Under the pieces are notes generated by a model. It was not told where the DNA came from and ran no database searches. It was given only the letters and a program-made list of their open reading frames with translations. Both the position numbers and the translations under genes were made by a program. Below are positions 22,934-33,680 of a stretch of 64,000 nt of DNA, piece by piece (the first letter of the stretch is position 1; each line of letters begins with the position of its first letter). This DNA is from Setoptus koraiensis (Eukaryota; Arthropoda), in the NCBI GenBank assembly GCA_048013815.1, contig CM106585.1:15562001-15626000 (forward strand). Direction: 5' to 3'.

Positions 22934-23230
22934 CACTTGATGAGATCAACTTCTTAGGGATTGATGTCCGACTTGAGTTAATGAATGTGCTAAAGTAAAA
23001 CCGAAGATCAACTTTTGTTTCAGGTGTCGATTTGGGTTGGCAGACGAAGAGCAGATCAACATGAAATCAGCAACACGAGCACACATTCTTTCAGAGAGCG
23101 CAAGTTTTGAATTGATAAAACTTGACAAGTTTAACTGGTCAAGTTTCACTTGTGAGATGAACTTGGAATGCAGGAAGGTCCTACTCACTGTAAATTGATT
23201 TTCAATTTTTATCTTAAATTTTATTTTAAA

Positions 23231-23505
23231 GTTCTTTTTTTGATCACATCAAGTAATCAAAGCAATCAGTGGTTATACAATAACTAGCCGACTTCTTCGA
23301 TAATAATTTATTAGTAGTTATAACGTCCCCCGGAGACAAAAACAACCTGTCATACTGCTAACTAACTGTACAAGATTGTAAAATCAACAATCGTGATTGA
23401 TGTGAAGTCAATCTCCCTAAAAGGCACGCGGACACCAAGACTACGATTAGGTTCGATCATTAATCATCTATAGAGGTGATGAAATTTCTTGAGCTATAGA
23501 CATTC
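23231..23505. repeat. Direct repeat, parent copy (3' flank of Sec39-like gene)
   Basis: Matches 21951-22250 over about 275 bases with scattered differences and small indels. It begins at a tgatcaca string and stops just before the stop codon of the Sec39-like gene, so it is that gene's 3' UTR/flank. The partner copy is described as a pseudogene fragment. Confidence 0.85.
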
Positions 23506-23512
23506 TTGACAC

Positions 23513-25312
23513 TTAGCCTAATCCATTCATCATTAATTCGAGATAAATCCTTTGTAGCCTTTCGTCACGCTTACTTAATTCGATGACATAGTTGAGCATT
23601 TTCGACGTTTGTTCGCCGTTTTCATCTTTACAATGTAACAAAGCAAATGCGATCAACTTACATTTTGCATCATAGTCCTTAAAATTGTTGTTCAAACCCA
23701 AAGAGGAACATACAGGCCAACATGAACTGAATTTTTGATCCATGATCAGTTTACAAGCTTCATAACATGCCTTATAGTCGCCCATTTTCAAGGTCTTTGA
23801 GGCCAAGTTGCTAATAGTTTTAGCTTGCCTATCCTTGACTATGCGCTGAATCTCAGCACCTATTTCATCGATTGTGTCATCTAGATCTTTGGTCCATTCC
23901 GCGATTTGATCATCATTCTCAATATGATCCAAAAGGGTCTTGTACAGATTGTGGCATATTTGCTCCCTGAAATTGGCCAGTTTCTGAAAAAGTTCTTTAA
24001 AAAGTTGAATTTTTCCATCCTGTCCCAATTCAGCCTCACGTCGACATATGTAAGGTATAATGTAATATTTCAATTTTTCGTAGATGTTTGCATTATTATC
24101 ACCAATTATCATGAGCAACCTGTCCAAGTTGCTCATTTGCTTGAATCTACTCAAACTCATATCTAAATTATCCTCTGAGCAACAATCATATATGATCTTA
24201 TGGAATTCATCTAGTTCGTCGCGTGTCTTTTCGAGATGTGGAACATTTAAATGCATGCCTAATTCTAACAGTTGTATTGCGTTTGATATAAGAAGGGTTT
24301 TGGACTCAATTTCAAGAGCTCGTTCGATGAACCATTCCGTCAAAACATCACTAGTTAGTGGCTTGCGATAATTTCCGAGATTTGGATGAAGTTCATAAAA
24401 CTCTTCGATATAGTCATTGGTGATGTCTCTATATTCCTTGTCGGGTTCAATAAATCTTTCTGACCAATCAGTGTCCTGCATTAATTTAGTACCCTTCCAT
24501 TCGTAAATATCATTTTTATTGCAGTAAGGTAATAGATCTCTGTATTGATATGGCGAAAGAGTTTCAGGAAAGTTGGATAGGATGGGTAACAGGTGCTCAT
24601 TGATATGCTCTGTACAATAGTTAAACATTGAAGTGACTGCCCTACAGTCTGAATTTCTGGCGAATTCAATGCATGCCTCAAAAGGAGATTTGTATCGAAA
24701 CTCCGCATAGAACAAGTGATCGAAATGCTGCCTAATAGATTTTGGGTCGCCAAGTATTCTCTCATAAATCAATAGACTATGCCAATGGCGTAGCAGTTGT
24801 CTCCTAAATCTACAGAGTTCTCTTTGTTGCTCATTCAAGGCATTAAAATCTATCAGCCCTATAATATCCTCATCAGGTGTATCCTCAGACAGACAAGTTT
24901 GAGTGTTGATTTTGTCACGATCATTGTTCAGCGTTTCATTTCCCAGCACGTAAAGCAGCCTGAGGTTGGATTGCTGTAGGCCATATTCAATCAGAGAACT
25001 GCATGCTTCGAAAGTAGTAGGAACAACGTGCACGCATTCGTTGATAGCCCAAAGTTTGTCTTCAATCTCGGTTAGAACACTTTTGATAAAATGAGATGTG
25101 TGTTCGCTATTACGCCATTTGCACTTGTATACCATATCCCTATCCAGCGACTTGTGGCTACAAGCCAACCGGAGAGCCTCGTCATAGTTTCCTTCTAATA
25201 GCCTCTGATAAAATATCTCTTCATAGTCCTGCTTTTGAGCAAATCCTAGATAAATTGTGAATGGCAGAGTCCACTGTTGTATCAATTCCAATATTTGATA
25301 AACATATTCCAT
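23513..25312 (-). CDS. Stand-alone Sec39-domain protein related to NBAS
   Basis: One exon of 599 residues. The start gives YEEIFYQRLLEGNYDEALRL, then HKSLDRDMVYKCKW, the opening of a Sec39 domain as in NBAS. RFRRQLLRHWHSLLIYERIL and LSPYQYRDLLPYC also fit that alpha-solenoid. NBAS and yeast Sec39 are subunits of the NRZ/Dsl1 tether that captures COPI vesicles at the ER; NBAS also guides nonsense-mediated decay. Animal NBAS exceeds 2000 residues, with a WD40 propeller before Sec39 and a long C-terminal part. Here the divergent crooked neck gene begins only 335 bases upstream, leaving no room for a nearby propeller, and the stop is followed by non-coding repeat. It is thus either a true short Sec39-type protein, as in yeast (709 residues), or a partial copy of a full NBAS gene elsewhere. 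The frame is intact. Confidence 0.75.
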   Translation of the reverse strand: MEYVYQILELIQQWTLPFTIYLGFAQKQDYEEIFYQRLLEGNYDEALRLACSHKSLDRDMVYKCKWRNSEHTSHFIKSVLTEIEDKLWAINECVHVVPTTFEACSSLIEYGLQQSNLRLLYVLGNETLNNDRDKINTQTCLSEDTPDEDIIGLIDFNALNEQQRELCRFRRQLLRHWHSLLIYERILGDPKSIRQHFDHLFYAEFRYKSPFEACIEFARNSDCRAVTSMFNYCTEHINEHLLPILSNFPETLSPYQYRDLLPYCNKNDIYEWKGTKLMQDTDWSERFIEPDKEYRDITNDYIEEFYELHPNLGNYRKPLTSDVLTEWFIERALEIESKTLLISNAIQLLELGMHLNVPHLEKTRDELDEFHKIIYDCCSEDNLDMSLSRFKQMSNLDRLLMIIGDNNANIYEKLKYYIIPYICRREAELGQDGKIQLFKELFQKLANFREQICHNLYKTLLDHIENDDQIAEWTKDLDDTIDEIGAEIQRIVKDRQAKTISNLASKTLKMGDYKACYEACKLIMDQKFSSCWPVCSSLGLNNNFKDYDAKCKLIAFALLHCKDENGEQTSKMLNYVIELSKRDERLQRIYLELMMNGLG

Positions 25313-25647
25313 ATTTAGGTGATAATTCCCATTTAGTTATTCATGGTAGAATGCCAATATCAGATTGAAGTAGAGACAATGTAGCAACAGCTACGGCTGT
25401 GAGGTGTCATTCGGTCCCATTCGCACTGTTGATGGTAGCGGTACATTCAAAATTTTTCCAATCAGCTGACATCTTAATCTTTATTTTGGAACGGTGAGCC
25501 AACCTTGTTTATCTTCATTCTGTATCGGCACCCGATTGAAAATAAACTTGACACCACAAAGACAATTTATTAAATAATTAGATAATCCATCTTCAGATAC
25601 AAACATTTACAATATAATCAGGTTACCTATTATCAAACAGCTCAGAC
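25313..25647. promoter_or_regulatory. Divergent intergenic promoter region
   Basis: About 335 bases separate the ATG of the Sec39-like gene from the ATG of crooked neck, transcribed away from each other. The stretch must hold both 5' UTRs and both promoters. I see no clear TATA box at a decisive distance. Confidence 0.5.
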
Positions 25648-27737
25648 ATGGACGGTGAACGGCGAGGAAAAGTGGCCAGTACCAAGGTATGTATTCTCAT
25701 CTAGTCTATCGACTACTACTGACATCTTATAATTTGTCGCAATAACATGATTTACATTCATTGCCTTTATTCTTGTTCTTTCATTAGGTCAAAAACAAAG
25801 CCCCCGCTGAGGTCCAGATAACCGCAGAGCAACTGCTGCGAGAGGCAAAGGAGCGCGAATTAGAGGTTGTCCCACCACCACCCAAACAAAAGATCTCAGA
25901 TCCAGTTGAGTTAGCCGACTATCAACTGAGGAAGAGGAAATTCTTCGAGGACAATATCAGGAAGAATCGTATGGTTGTTAGCAACTGGCTCAAATATGCA
26001 GCTTGGGAGGAAAGTCAAAAGGAGATTCAACGCGCCAGGTCAGTTTTTGAGCGCGCCCTCGATGTCGACAGTAGGAATACCACCTTCTGGCTCAAATACT
26101 TGGAAATGGAAATGAAAAACAGACAAGTTAATCATGCCAGGAATCTTTTTGATCGAGCTGTGACCTTACTGCCGAGAAATAGCCAGTTCTGGTATAAATA
26201 TGTCTACTTCGAGGAGATACTTAACAACATTCCAGCTTGTCGCCATGTATTCGAGAGATGGATGAAATGGTGGCCCGACGAACAGGCTTGGAACACATAT
26301 ATCAACTTCGAAATGAGATACAAAGAAGTTGGTAGGGCCCGTGATATATATTCACAGTTTGTGATGCTTCACCCTGACGCCAAGAACTGGATAAAGTTCG
26401 CTAAATTTGAAGAAAGAAACTCAGGCCCAGACAACGCAAGGAAAGTCTATGAGTTTGCTGTGGAGTTCTTCGGAGATATGAATCTAGATGAGCGATTGTT
26501 CATCGCTTTTGCTAAATTTGAAGAGAGTCAACATGAGTATGAACGTGTCAGAACGATCTTTAAATTTGCTTTAGAAAAACTGCCCAGAGACAAGGCCCCT
26601 GATCTGTATACTCAATATACTTTGTTTGAAAAGAAACACGGAGCTCAAGAGGGTATTGAAGCACTCATAACCACAAAACGAAAACTACAGTATGAACAAC
26701 AGCTAGCCAAAGATCCTCATGACTACGACACTTGGTTCGATTATATCAAATTAGCTGAAAATGAATTAGAACTAGAAGAAATAAGAGAGATTTACGAGAG
26801 AGCTGTCGCTAATGTACCTACTCTCCTGGAAAAGCGACACTGGCGAAGGTACATATATTTGTGGATTTATCGGGTATTATTTGAGGAATTGGACGTTGGC
26901 GACATTGAAAAGACTCGCGAAGTATACGAATTTTGCCTTGATAAACTCATACCCCATAAAAAGTTCACTTTTGCTAAACTTTGGCTAATGGCAGCAAAAT
27001 TTGAAATTAGACAAGGAAATATTGGAAAAGCTAGAAGAATACTGGGTAACGCCATAGGTAGATGTCCAAAAGGCAAACTTTTCAAGGAGTATATAGAGTT
27101 AGAAATTTTGATGAGAGAATTTGACAATTGTAGGCGTCTGTACGGAAAATATTTAGAATTTAATTTGGAAAACAGCGCTGTTTGGGTTAGCTATGCTGAG
27201 CTAGAATCAGACCTCGGTGAGGAGGCTAGAGCTCGTGGTATATATAAGATGGCTATAGATAGACCTAGGCTGGACATACCCGAAATTGTCTGGAAAGCTT
27301 ATATAGATTTCGAAGCAGAGCTCGGCAACAATGATGAAGTGATAAAACTCTATGAAGAGCTTCTGTCTAGGACGAAACATGTCAAAGTTTGGGCATGCTA
27401 TGCCAGGTTCCATGAAAATTTAGACGAATTCAACAAATCTCGTTCCATTTATGAAAGAGCTCACAAAGAGTTGGCCGACGAACCAGCCGCAACTCGTCTT
27501 TTACTATTAGAATCGTGGCAAGAGTTTGAAAATCGCCTAGGCCCTGAAGGGCGAGACCTGGGCTATCTCATGCCAACAAGAATAAGGAAGAGGCGTAAAT
27601 TGGCTGGCGAAGACGAGTGGGAAGATTATTACGAATATTCGTTCCCAAGCGGTGAGAAAGAAAAGAAGACTTCCAAATTGTTGGAGAAAGTGAAGATGTG
27701 GAAATCACAAAGCAACAACTCTTCAACAACTACTTGA
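25648..27737 (+). CDS. crn: Crooked neck, pre-mRNA splicing factor (CRNKL1/Clf1)
   Basis: Two coding exons, 25648-25686 and 25788-27737, give 662 residues; the first holds only 13 codons (MDGERRGKVASTK). The second begins VKNKAPAEVQITAEQLLREA, the conserved N-terminus of crooked neck. About fifteen HAT (half-TPR) repeats follow, each with the W..Y..FE and ARxxxERA pattern, for example FWLKYLEMEMKNRQVNHAR and WNTYINFEMRYKEVGRARDI. The end is RKRRKLAGEDEWEDYYEYSF, also conserved. Crooked neck is a scaffold of the NineTeen/Prp19-associated complex needed for spliceosome activation in the nucleus; in insects it also affects glial mRNA splicing. Length agrees with the family (about 690-700). Confidence 0.96.
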
Positions 27738-29190
27738 TGAAGCTAGATAAGAACAAAGTGTTTGTATAGAAATTTGTGTGTATAATTGTTTTGTGTAAAT
27801 ATTTTTTAACATTAAACCACACGGTGATTGCCTTGTTTTTACACAGTTTAAGTCACGAAACAGTTGGCTTGATTGTATGTACGTTGCTCTGATTGTTTCA
27901 AGTGCTTACTACAAGAGGTATCTGTAAACAATCGACTAGTCGATACCCAATAACGTCGATATGCACTAAGTTGTCACAAATTACTCCATGCCTGATGTGT
28001 TCAATTTTCAGTTAACACCAACAAGTACCAAAATATTAATCATGACCGTTAATGGGCACAAGCGATAGGTGATGGTCAAAATTGACGATTGTTCGATTGC
28101 AAACAACAGTTACTATGTCGGCCATTTCAAACAAGCTGATATGCGATATATATCAGCTAATCAAAACATAATTGTAAAGGCGAAGAGACACTTGAAGAAA
28201 TTTCCAAAGTTGGCGAACAAGCAAGAGGATTGGCAATTACTCTCATGGTTGGGCACATTACGAATTGGCTACACCAACTTGCTACATCCGCGATTGAGCC
28301 AGAGGGAGAGTAAAAGAGTGCGACACAACAACAGCAAAAAATTGGTTAGACTTTCTCTATCTCGATGATAATTATAATAATAATAGGCATTGCGCAACAA
28401 TCTAGTCCTCAAATGAGAATTTTTTTCTCTCACGTTCTCCGTATCTAAGTCAAGGTTTTGACTTCTTCTTCACTGAAATTATCTGTGATTTAACAGGCAG
28501 CAGTCTCGAACAGTCAGTAGTCATTGTTCGATTCAATGGACTGCCAGCAACAGCAACGGCAGCAATTGAGATTAGGCCGACAGAAAGACAGACAGACAGA
28601 AGGATAGATGGATGGACTTTTTCTCTTGTAGTTGTTATCTAGCTAAATCTAGATTGTGCATGGAGAGAAAAAAAAAGTGATTGACAAGCGAAACACCTCA
28701 CACATCCTAAGGAATATCACAAACGAACGAACTCACAGAAGATGCAATTATCACTATAACACATATAAGTATTATGCGTTCTTGAGTTAGTTTGCGATAG
28801 GTCATTTTCGTTGATATCACAACACATAGCTAACACTTTCAGCACAATTCATTGTTACGAAACAGTTAGTTCTTATGTGTATGTTCTCTACCTGTTGAGT
28901 AGTCGCTAGTCAATTGGTTGTTTGTTGTCGTTGTTGTTGATGACCACTACACGACGACAAACAGGCGGAAACATTGCGAGTGACTGCTAGCTAGTTGCAC
29001 ATAACTGACACAATTTATTTGAACATTCTCTTCTGGGTGATGAAACGCCAGACCGACGCTAGTAGTCCGAGAATCATTTGAGAGTTTCAGCTCGACACAT
29101 CGACATCGAATTTAGAACGAAAAGTTTCATGTTATATTGTTTGCAATAAATTTATTCATTCGTTATACACACATATCGCAGTTTGTAGCT
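27738..29190. other. Intergenic stretch without recognised gene
   Basis: About 1.45 kb. The plus-strand frame at 28072-28368 is basic and unlike any protein I know. A short gaca-rich run (gacagaaagacagacagaca) lies near 28580-28600. The right part must contain the promoter and 5' UTR of the secreted-peptide gene. Confidence 0.45.
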
Positions 29191-29997
29191 ATGGCCCAAC
29201 TATTTAATGTAAGTGATCAGTGACACTACTACAATTTTCCTTTCCCATTTGATTCTCATTGGTGACTTTGTCTCTAATATACAACTCGTTCATCAAAAAC
29301 AATGTTTGCCGACAACAATTAGGTTTTGATAGCCTCTTTAGCTTTGGCTTGCATCTTGGTTACAGTCAGGGCGCAATCAGATGATTACGGTGAGAATGAT
29401 GGAAATTCTGGCGGTGACAACGACGGTAACTATGGCAGCAACAACGATGACAGTTTCAACAATTACCAGCCCAATCAACAATCCGGAGTGAATGCTGAAG
29501 GCAGTGAGAATGCCCCAGCAAACTCTTACTCGCCCCAAAATTCAAACGATGCTGATAATGATGACTACAGTGATGATTCAGCCAGTGCAGCTAGCAACAT
29601 CCAACCAACTATAGTTAAGCGTGTCAGGTAGGAATGCTAACTAATTGATATGACTTGACTTTTACATTTAAAACTTTTTGAATAATCATAATAAAATGTT
29701 AATGTTCGACGATTTTTTTTTTAATTTCAGACGATCAATCTTAGCTGAAGCCGATCAAATCAAGCCTGAAGAGTCTATCGAGGCACCAAAATTGAGAGTG
29801 AAACGATGGGGCAAGCACTACATTGGACCAGTTTACACCTATGTCAAGACCGACAAGCATGCCAACTTTAAATGGGGTGTGAGTATCACTACCGTTGCCA
29901 AACTCAGTCAAAATATCAGTTCATTGTGTTAACTTTAATGAAATTTGCTTTCCCCACACAATAGGTCAAACACAAGGTCGGTAAGAAACACGGATAA
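29191..29997 (+). CDS. Small secreted precursor with acidic spacer and basic C-terminal peptide
   Basis: Four coding exons, 29191-29208, 29323-29627, 29731-29878 and 29965-29997, give 167 residues. All borders follow GT-AG and phases agree. MAQLFN joins VLIASLALACILVTVRA to form a classical signal peptide. Then comes an acidic, Asn/Asp/Ser-rich spacer of about 85 residues (DDYGENDGNSGGDNDGNYGS and similar). After the dibasic site in KLRVKR the last 34 residues are rich in Lys, His, Trp and Tyr: WGKHYIGPVYTYVKTDKHAN, then KWGVKHKVGKKHG. This layout is that of precursors with a neutralising acidic pro-piece and a basic mature peptide. I believe similar basic tails occur in other arthropod secreted proteins but cannot name a family. 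Antimicrobial, cuticular or signalling roles are all possible; none is shown. Confidence 0.7.
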
Positions 29998-30177
29998 TAA
30001 GCACGATATTTAATTGATGAGGCTTCATCATACTTATTGGAAGTTATACAACTATGGTGAATCGAGTATATCAAACATGAACAGTCTTTTTCTAAGAAAC
30101 ACCTGCCCCTTGCGGCCTTTCCACAGAGAGTTTCTTGCAATCTTGCTGTACATTTATTGTATGTTTCAATCATAAAC

Positions 30178-30183
30178 AATAAA
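30178..30183 (+). promoter_or_regulatory. Polyadenylation signal of the secreted-peptide gene
   Basis: AATAAA 181 bases after the stop codon of the secreted precursor gene, same strand. Confidence 0.5.
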
Positions 30184-31178
30184 TATCTCACAGATTATAT
30201 AATCAGTCTAATACAGTTATAATAACAAAACAGATCTATAAACGTGAAGATAACATGGCTTCGCAGCGATGTTGACTCTTATCAGCCACTTAAGTTTTGC
30301 CTATCAATATACCTAATGAGTTTGCGACAAGGCAAACGTAACAAAGATAGTCGACAACAACTATTGGCAATGTGTGACAATAGTTAGAGTAATGCATACA
30401 GTCATCACTGTTACATGATAAACTGGCACAATCTACCATAAATCTAGTAGTATAAGTATAATAGGATTCCATCGTTGCACTAGACTACATATGTAGTCAT
30501 TAAAAAAGTTTCATCGTCTACTACTAACAGTCTCTTGCAAATGTATTAATCCGCCATTGAAATCCCAACTGTGTTGTGTAAGAGCACGTAAGCGCCTGTA
30601 TACAGGATAATTTACATATCTAGAATGTCATTTGTCTCCATTGTGTACCGTTGTTTTGTTTGCTCTATTAGTGCGTGAACCACTTCCGAAAAGGATATCT
30701 CTTTTGGCGCATCAGATATTATATAGATGCACTTGTTCTTTATCATGCGCGTTATCATCATTTAGCGCGTCTGCGCTACTTGAATTTCTTGTCTAGAGGC
30801 GCGTTAATTTGCGAAATATACAACCAACTAAAAGCTTTAAAAGCGGATCAGCTTGACACGCAAGCACATGTTTGATTTTTGTGTATATTTTGTTTTTGTC
30901 GAATGGACGCAGTTTTTGTTTCTATCCTGTATACATGTTCATCAGATTCATTTGTAATATCCGAGCCAAGTGACAAGATCTCTTAAATGATCATGTCAAC
31001 ATAGCATTCCACACATATATTCATCAGTTTGAGAGAATTAGTCGTCACAATATTATCTTGGCGTATAAATACAATGATTGGCCAAACGATTGGATAAATT
31101 TGTTATACATAGACAGATCTCCACACATATATATTTTTACACATATTCAACATTCACCACCAGAGAGCCAAACACATC
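30184..31178. other. Intergenic stretch upstream of ADPGK
   Basis: About 1 kb with only short frames. It should hold the ADPGK promoter. No repeat or RNA gene recognised. Confidence 0.45.
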
Positions 31179-32783
31179 ATGAAGCCGACTACCAGTCACA
31201 AATCGTCCATTCGTGGAGACGACCCAGTATTGGACATCAAACGACACTCGATGAAGAAAGCCAAACAAAACAAAAAGCCTGACATATCTAACAAGGTGGG
31301 CGGTAGCTTGGATAAGACCCTCAAAGGTGTAATTGTTATCACGCTTGTTTCAATTATCGCATACTTTATCAATATTTGGTATTTTAACACATTTCCCACA
31401 TACAATGTTATTGTTGAGGACACCCTAAAGAGCATGCTTAGGATTGAGAGTCGTGTATCGATTAATCCCAATCTGAATGTGGCTGTCGGATTTGGATCTT
31501 GCCTAGACCTCTATGTGTCTAGCAAGGATTTGATTCTAGATGTTAGCGAAGCACCACAGTTGCTAGTACATCATGAATCTATTCAGAACCAGGAGCACCT
31601 GAGTGAGCTATTTGGTTATTTCTTCTCAGAGGGAGCGGCAGCCGAGAGGTACATAGACAATAGGTCGTTCTTCGGTGAACTTGTTACTAGAGCTCGGTCC
31701 GCTCAGAAAGTACGCAAGGCCATAGGTGGTAATGCAGCTGTCATGGCCAACAGATTTGTCATGGAGGGCGTTGAGCGTGTTATTCTCGGCACCCAAATGA
31801 GCCGAGAGACTCAAAACGATTTCTCCGATAAACTTATGGTGTCGGGACCCCTAGTCGATCAAGATGACATTCATATATGCATAGAGTATCCAGCGGGAGA
31901 AAAATGGGGCAAGTACGTTGCTCCGCGCGCAAATAGACTGATAATTCACAGTGATCATTTTAATTCTGTTATGGAGTCCGTGGACAAGTTTATTGATAGA
32001 CTCGAGAGTACTAAAAAACTAGACCTTCTGGTCATAGGAGGTTTGCAAATGATGGACAATATCCCTAAACCAATGGATGTCAGACGTAAAAAGCTGGAGA
32101 GATTGAACCAAGTCCTCAAAAAATTATCGTTAGATCCAAAATCAACTACAAAAGTGCATTTAGAACTGGCCTCATTCACCGAAGAAGCTCTACTGAGAAG
32201 TATTCAGCATTTAGTTATACCACATGTTCACTCATTGGGTATGAATGAACAGGAACTGCCCAATCTTTTAAATTTCTTATCAAATGAAGGTGTCAATCTG
32301 TTGTCTGAATCATATCCCAGAGTCGCTACATCGTTGGATCAAATGCGCTCAGTATTTCAATTATTGCAAGCTCCAACGAATGGATCATTGAGCCGTATCC
32401 ATGTACATACATTGGCTTTTCAGGCGATATTAACCAAGGCCAAATCACCTTGGAGGAACACCCTCACCTCATCAGTAAAAGCTGCCTTGACTGCTCACCG
32501 ATACACATGTGGATCTCACGACATAGATGTTGTCAAAGCCAAACTAATTATGGACGAATCATACACCACCAGTCAAAAAGAGTCACGACGGCACATATCT
32601 TTCGATCCCAATCATCCAGTTGTTTGTTGGCAAGAAAACATCACCTACAAAGATGGCTTACAGAATACTATTGTAGATCAGATAGAGATTTGTGTAGCAC
32701 CTGTATTAGTTTGCACGAAAGTGAAGCAAACCGCGGGGGCCGGCGACAACGTTTCAGCTGCCGGATTGATATACCAACTTTGA
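31179..32783 (+). CDS. ADPGK: ADP-dependent glucokinase
   Basis: One exon of 534 residues (human form 497). A basic N-terminus is followed by a membrane anchor at about 48-69 (LKGVIVITLVSIIAYFINIW), in line with ER association. The ADPGK fold follows with strong landmarks: GFGSCLDLYV, FSEGAAAERY, IGGNAAVMANRF, EYPAGEKWG, ANRLIIHSDH, LLVIGGLQMM, VHLELASFTEE and LGMNEQELPNLL. The catalytic motif TAGAGDNVSAAGL is at 518-530, with Asp523 as the likely catalytic base. The enzyme phosphorylates glucose using ADP instead of ATP. It may sustain glycolysis when ATP is low and links to protein glycosylation at the ER. ATG context is cacatcATGA. TOMM20 converges from 280 bases away. Confidence 0.95.
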   Translation: MKPTTSHKSSIRGDDPVLDIKRHSMKKAKQNKKPDISNKVGGSLDKTLKGVIVITLVSIIAYFINIWYFNTFPTYNVIVEDTLKSMLRIESRVSINPNLNVAVGFGSCLDLYVSSKDLILDVSEAPQLLVHHESIQNQEHLSELFGYFFSEGAAAERYIDNRSFFGELVTRARSAQKVRKAIGGNAAVMANRFVMEGVERVILGTQMSRETQNDFSDKLMVSGPLVDQDDIHICIEYPAGEKWGKYVAPRANRLIIHSDHFNSVMESVDKFIDRLESTKKLDLLVIGGLQMMDNIPKPMDVRRKKLERLNQVLKKLSLDPKSTTKVHLELASFTEEALLRSIQHLVIPHVHSLGMNEQELPNLLNFLSNEGVNLLSESYPRVATSLDQMRSVFQLLQAPTNGSLSRIHVHTLAFQAILTKAKSPWRNTLTSSVKAALTAHRYTCGSHDIDVVKAKLIMDESYTTSQKESRRHISFDPNHPVVCWQENITYKDGLQNTIVDQIEICVAPVLVCTKVKQTAGAGDNVSAAGLIYQL

Positions 32784-33063
32784 TATCCTAACCTAATGAG
32801 ATGGGACATCTAACTACTCTCACATGTATAATGACACTAATATGCATGTTCCCTGTCGATACACCAAGAACCATTACTAATCACAAAAAAAAAGTTATAT
32901 ACTTGTATCAAGGTTACAAGCACAGTGATAGAAACATTATTGACCCGCTACTTTTAGCTTTTCACATGAAATATGTATAAGTAGAACTATTTTATAGAAT
33001 ACAATTATTAGAAGCTATCAGACAATATATTCGTGCCATTTCGACTCATGTTAGGATACACAA

Positions 33064-33680
33064 TCACTCTACCTCTTCGTCTTCCAAGATGCCATTTTCA
33101 TTCTTTTTGGCACTGCTAATTACTATCTCGTTGGCTATTGGCAACCTCTCTAATAGTTGTCTGTAGGCAGATGGTGGCAATGTCTCTTTAAAGTAGCTCA
33201 GTACTGCCTGTGGTTGACTACAAACAACAATTGCGAGACTCAAATGTTTGACAGCTCTCTCCATTTGACCAGCCTCCAATAACTCTTCACCTATCTGCAA
33301 CTCTTGGATGAAGAATTTCTCCACGGCAATCTTGTCTCTTATGTCGGGTATCTCGATGTCATCTTCGGATTCTTGCTTCCTCTTTTCTTCTGCTCGTCCT
33401 GAGATGATTACGGGATTATTATGAGAATACGGAAGTTTTCACAAAGATTTTTAATGAATTATTCATAGTAGGTTCTAGTAGAAGCGATAGAATCTAGAAT
33501 AGCTTCGATATCAGGCTGGCTACATGGACAATGGCATTGAGTTCGATACTTACTGGCCGTAACTTTATCCCTATAATCAGGTGCGCTTCGGCGTTTATGG
33601 TCAAAGTAGATACAGTAGGCAAGGAATCCAACTCCGCAAGCAAGTCCAATAGATTGGGTGGTGGTTATATGTTCGATCAT
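33064..33680 (-). CDS. TOMM20: Mitochondrial import receptor subunit TOM20
   Basis: Two exons, 33680-33554 and 33398-33064, give 153 residues (vertebrate 145). The N-terminal membrane anchor is SIGLACGVGFLAYCIYFDHK followed by RRSAPDYRDKV, as in TOM20. After the splice come a basic/acidic linker (RAEEKRKQESEDD) and the single-TPR receptor domain: AVEKFFIQELQIGEELLEAG, AVKHLSLAIVVCSQPQ, ETLPPSAYRQLLERLP. The tail is acidic (ILEDEEVE). TOM20 sits in the outer mitochondrial membrane and binds amphipathic presequences of imported proteins. All hallmark features are present and I see nothing unusual. Confidence 0.95.

Noticed and set aside
25971-27737. Crooked neck starting at the internal Met at 25971
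   Set aside because: Conserved N-terminal sequence lies upstream and is joined through a short first exon at 25648.
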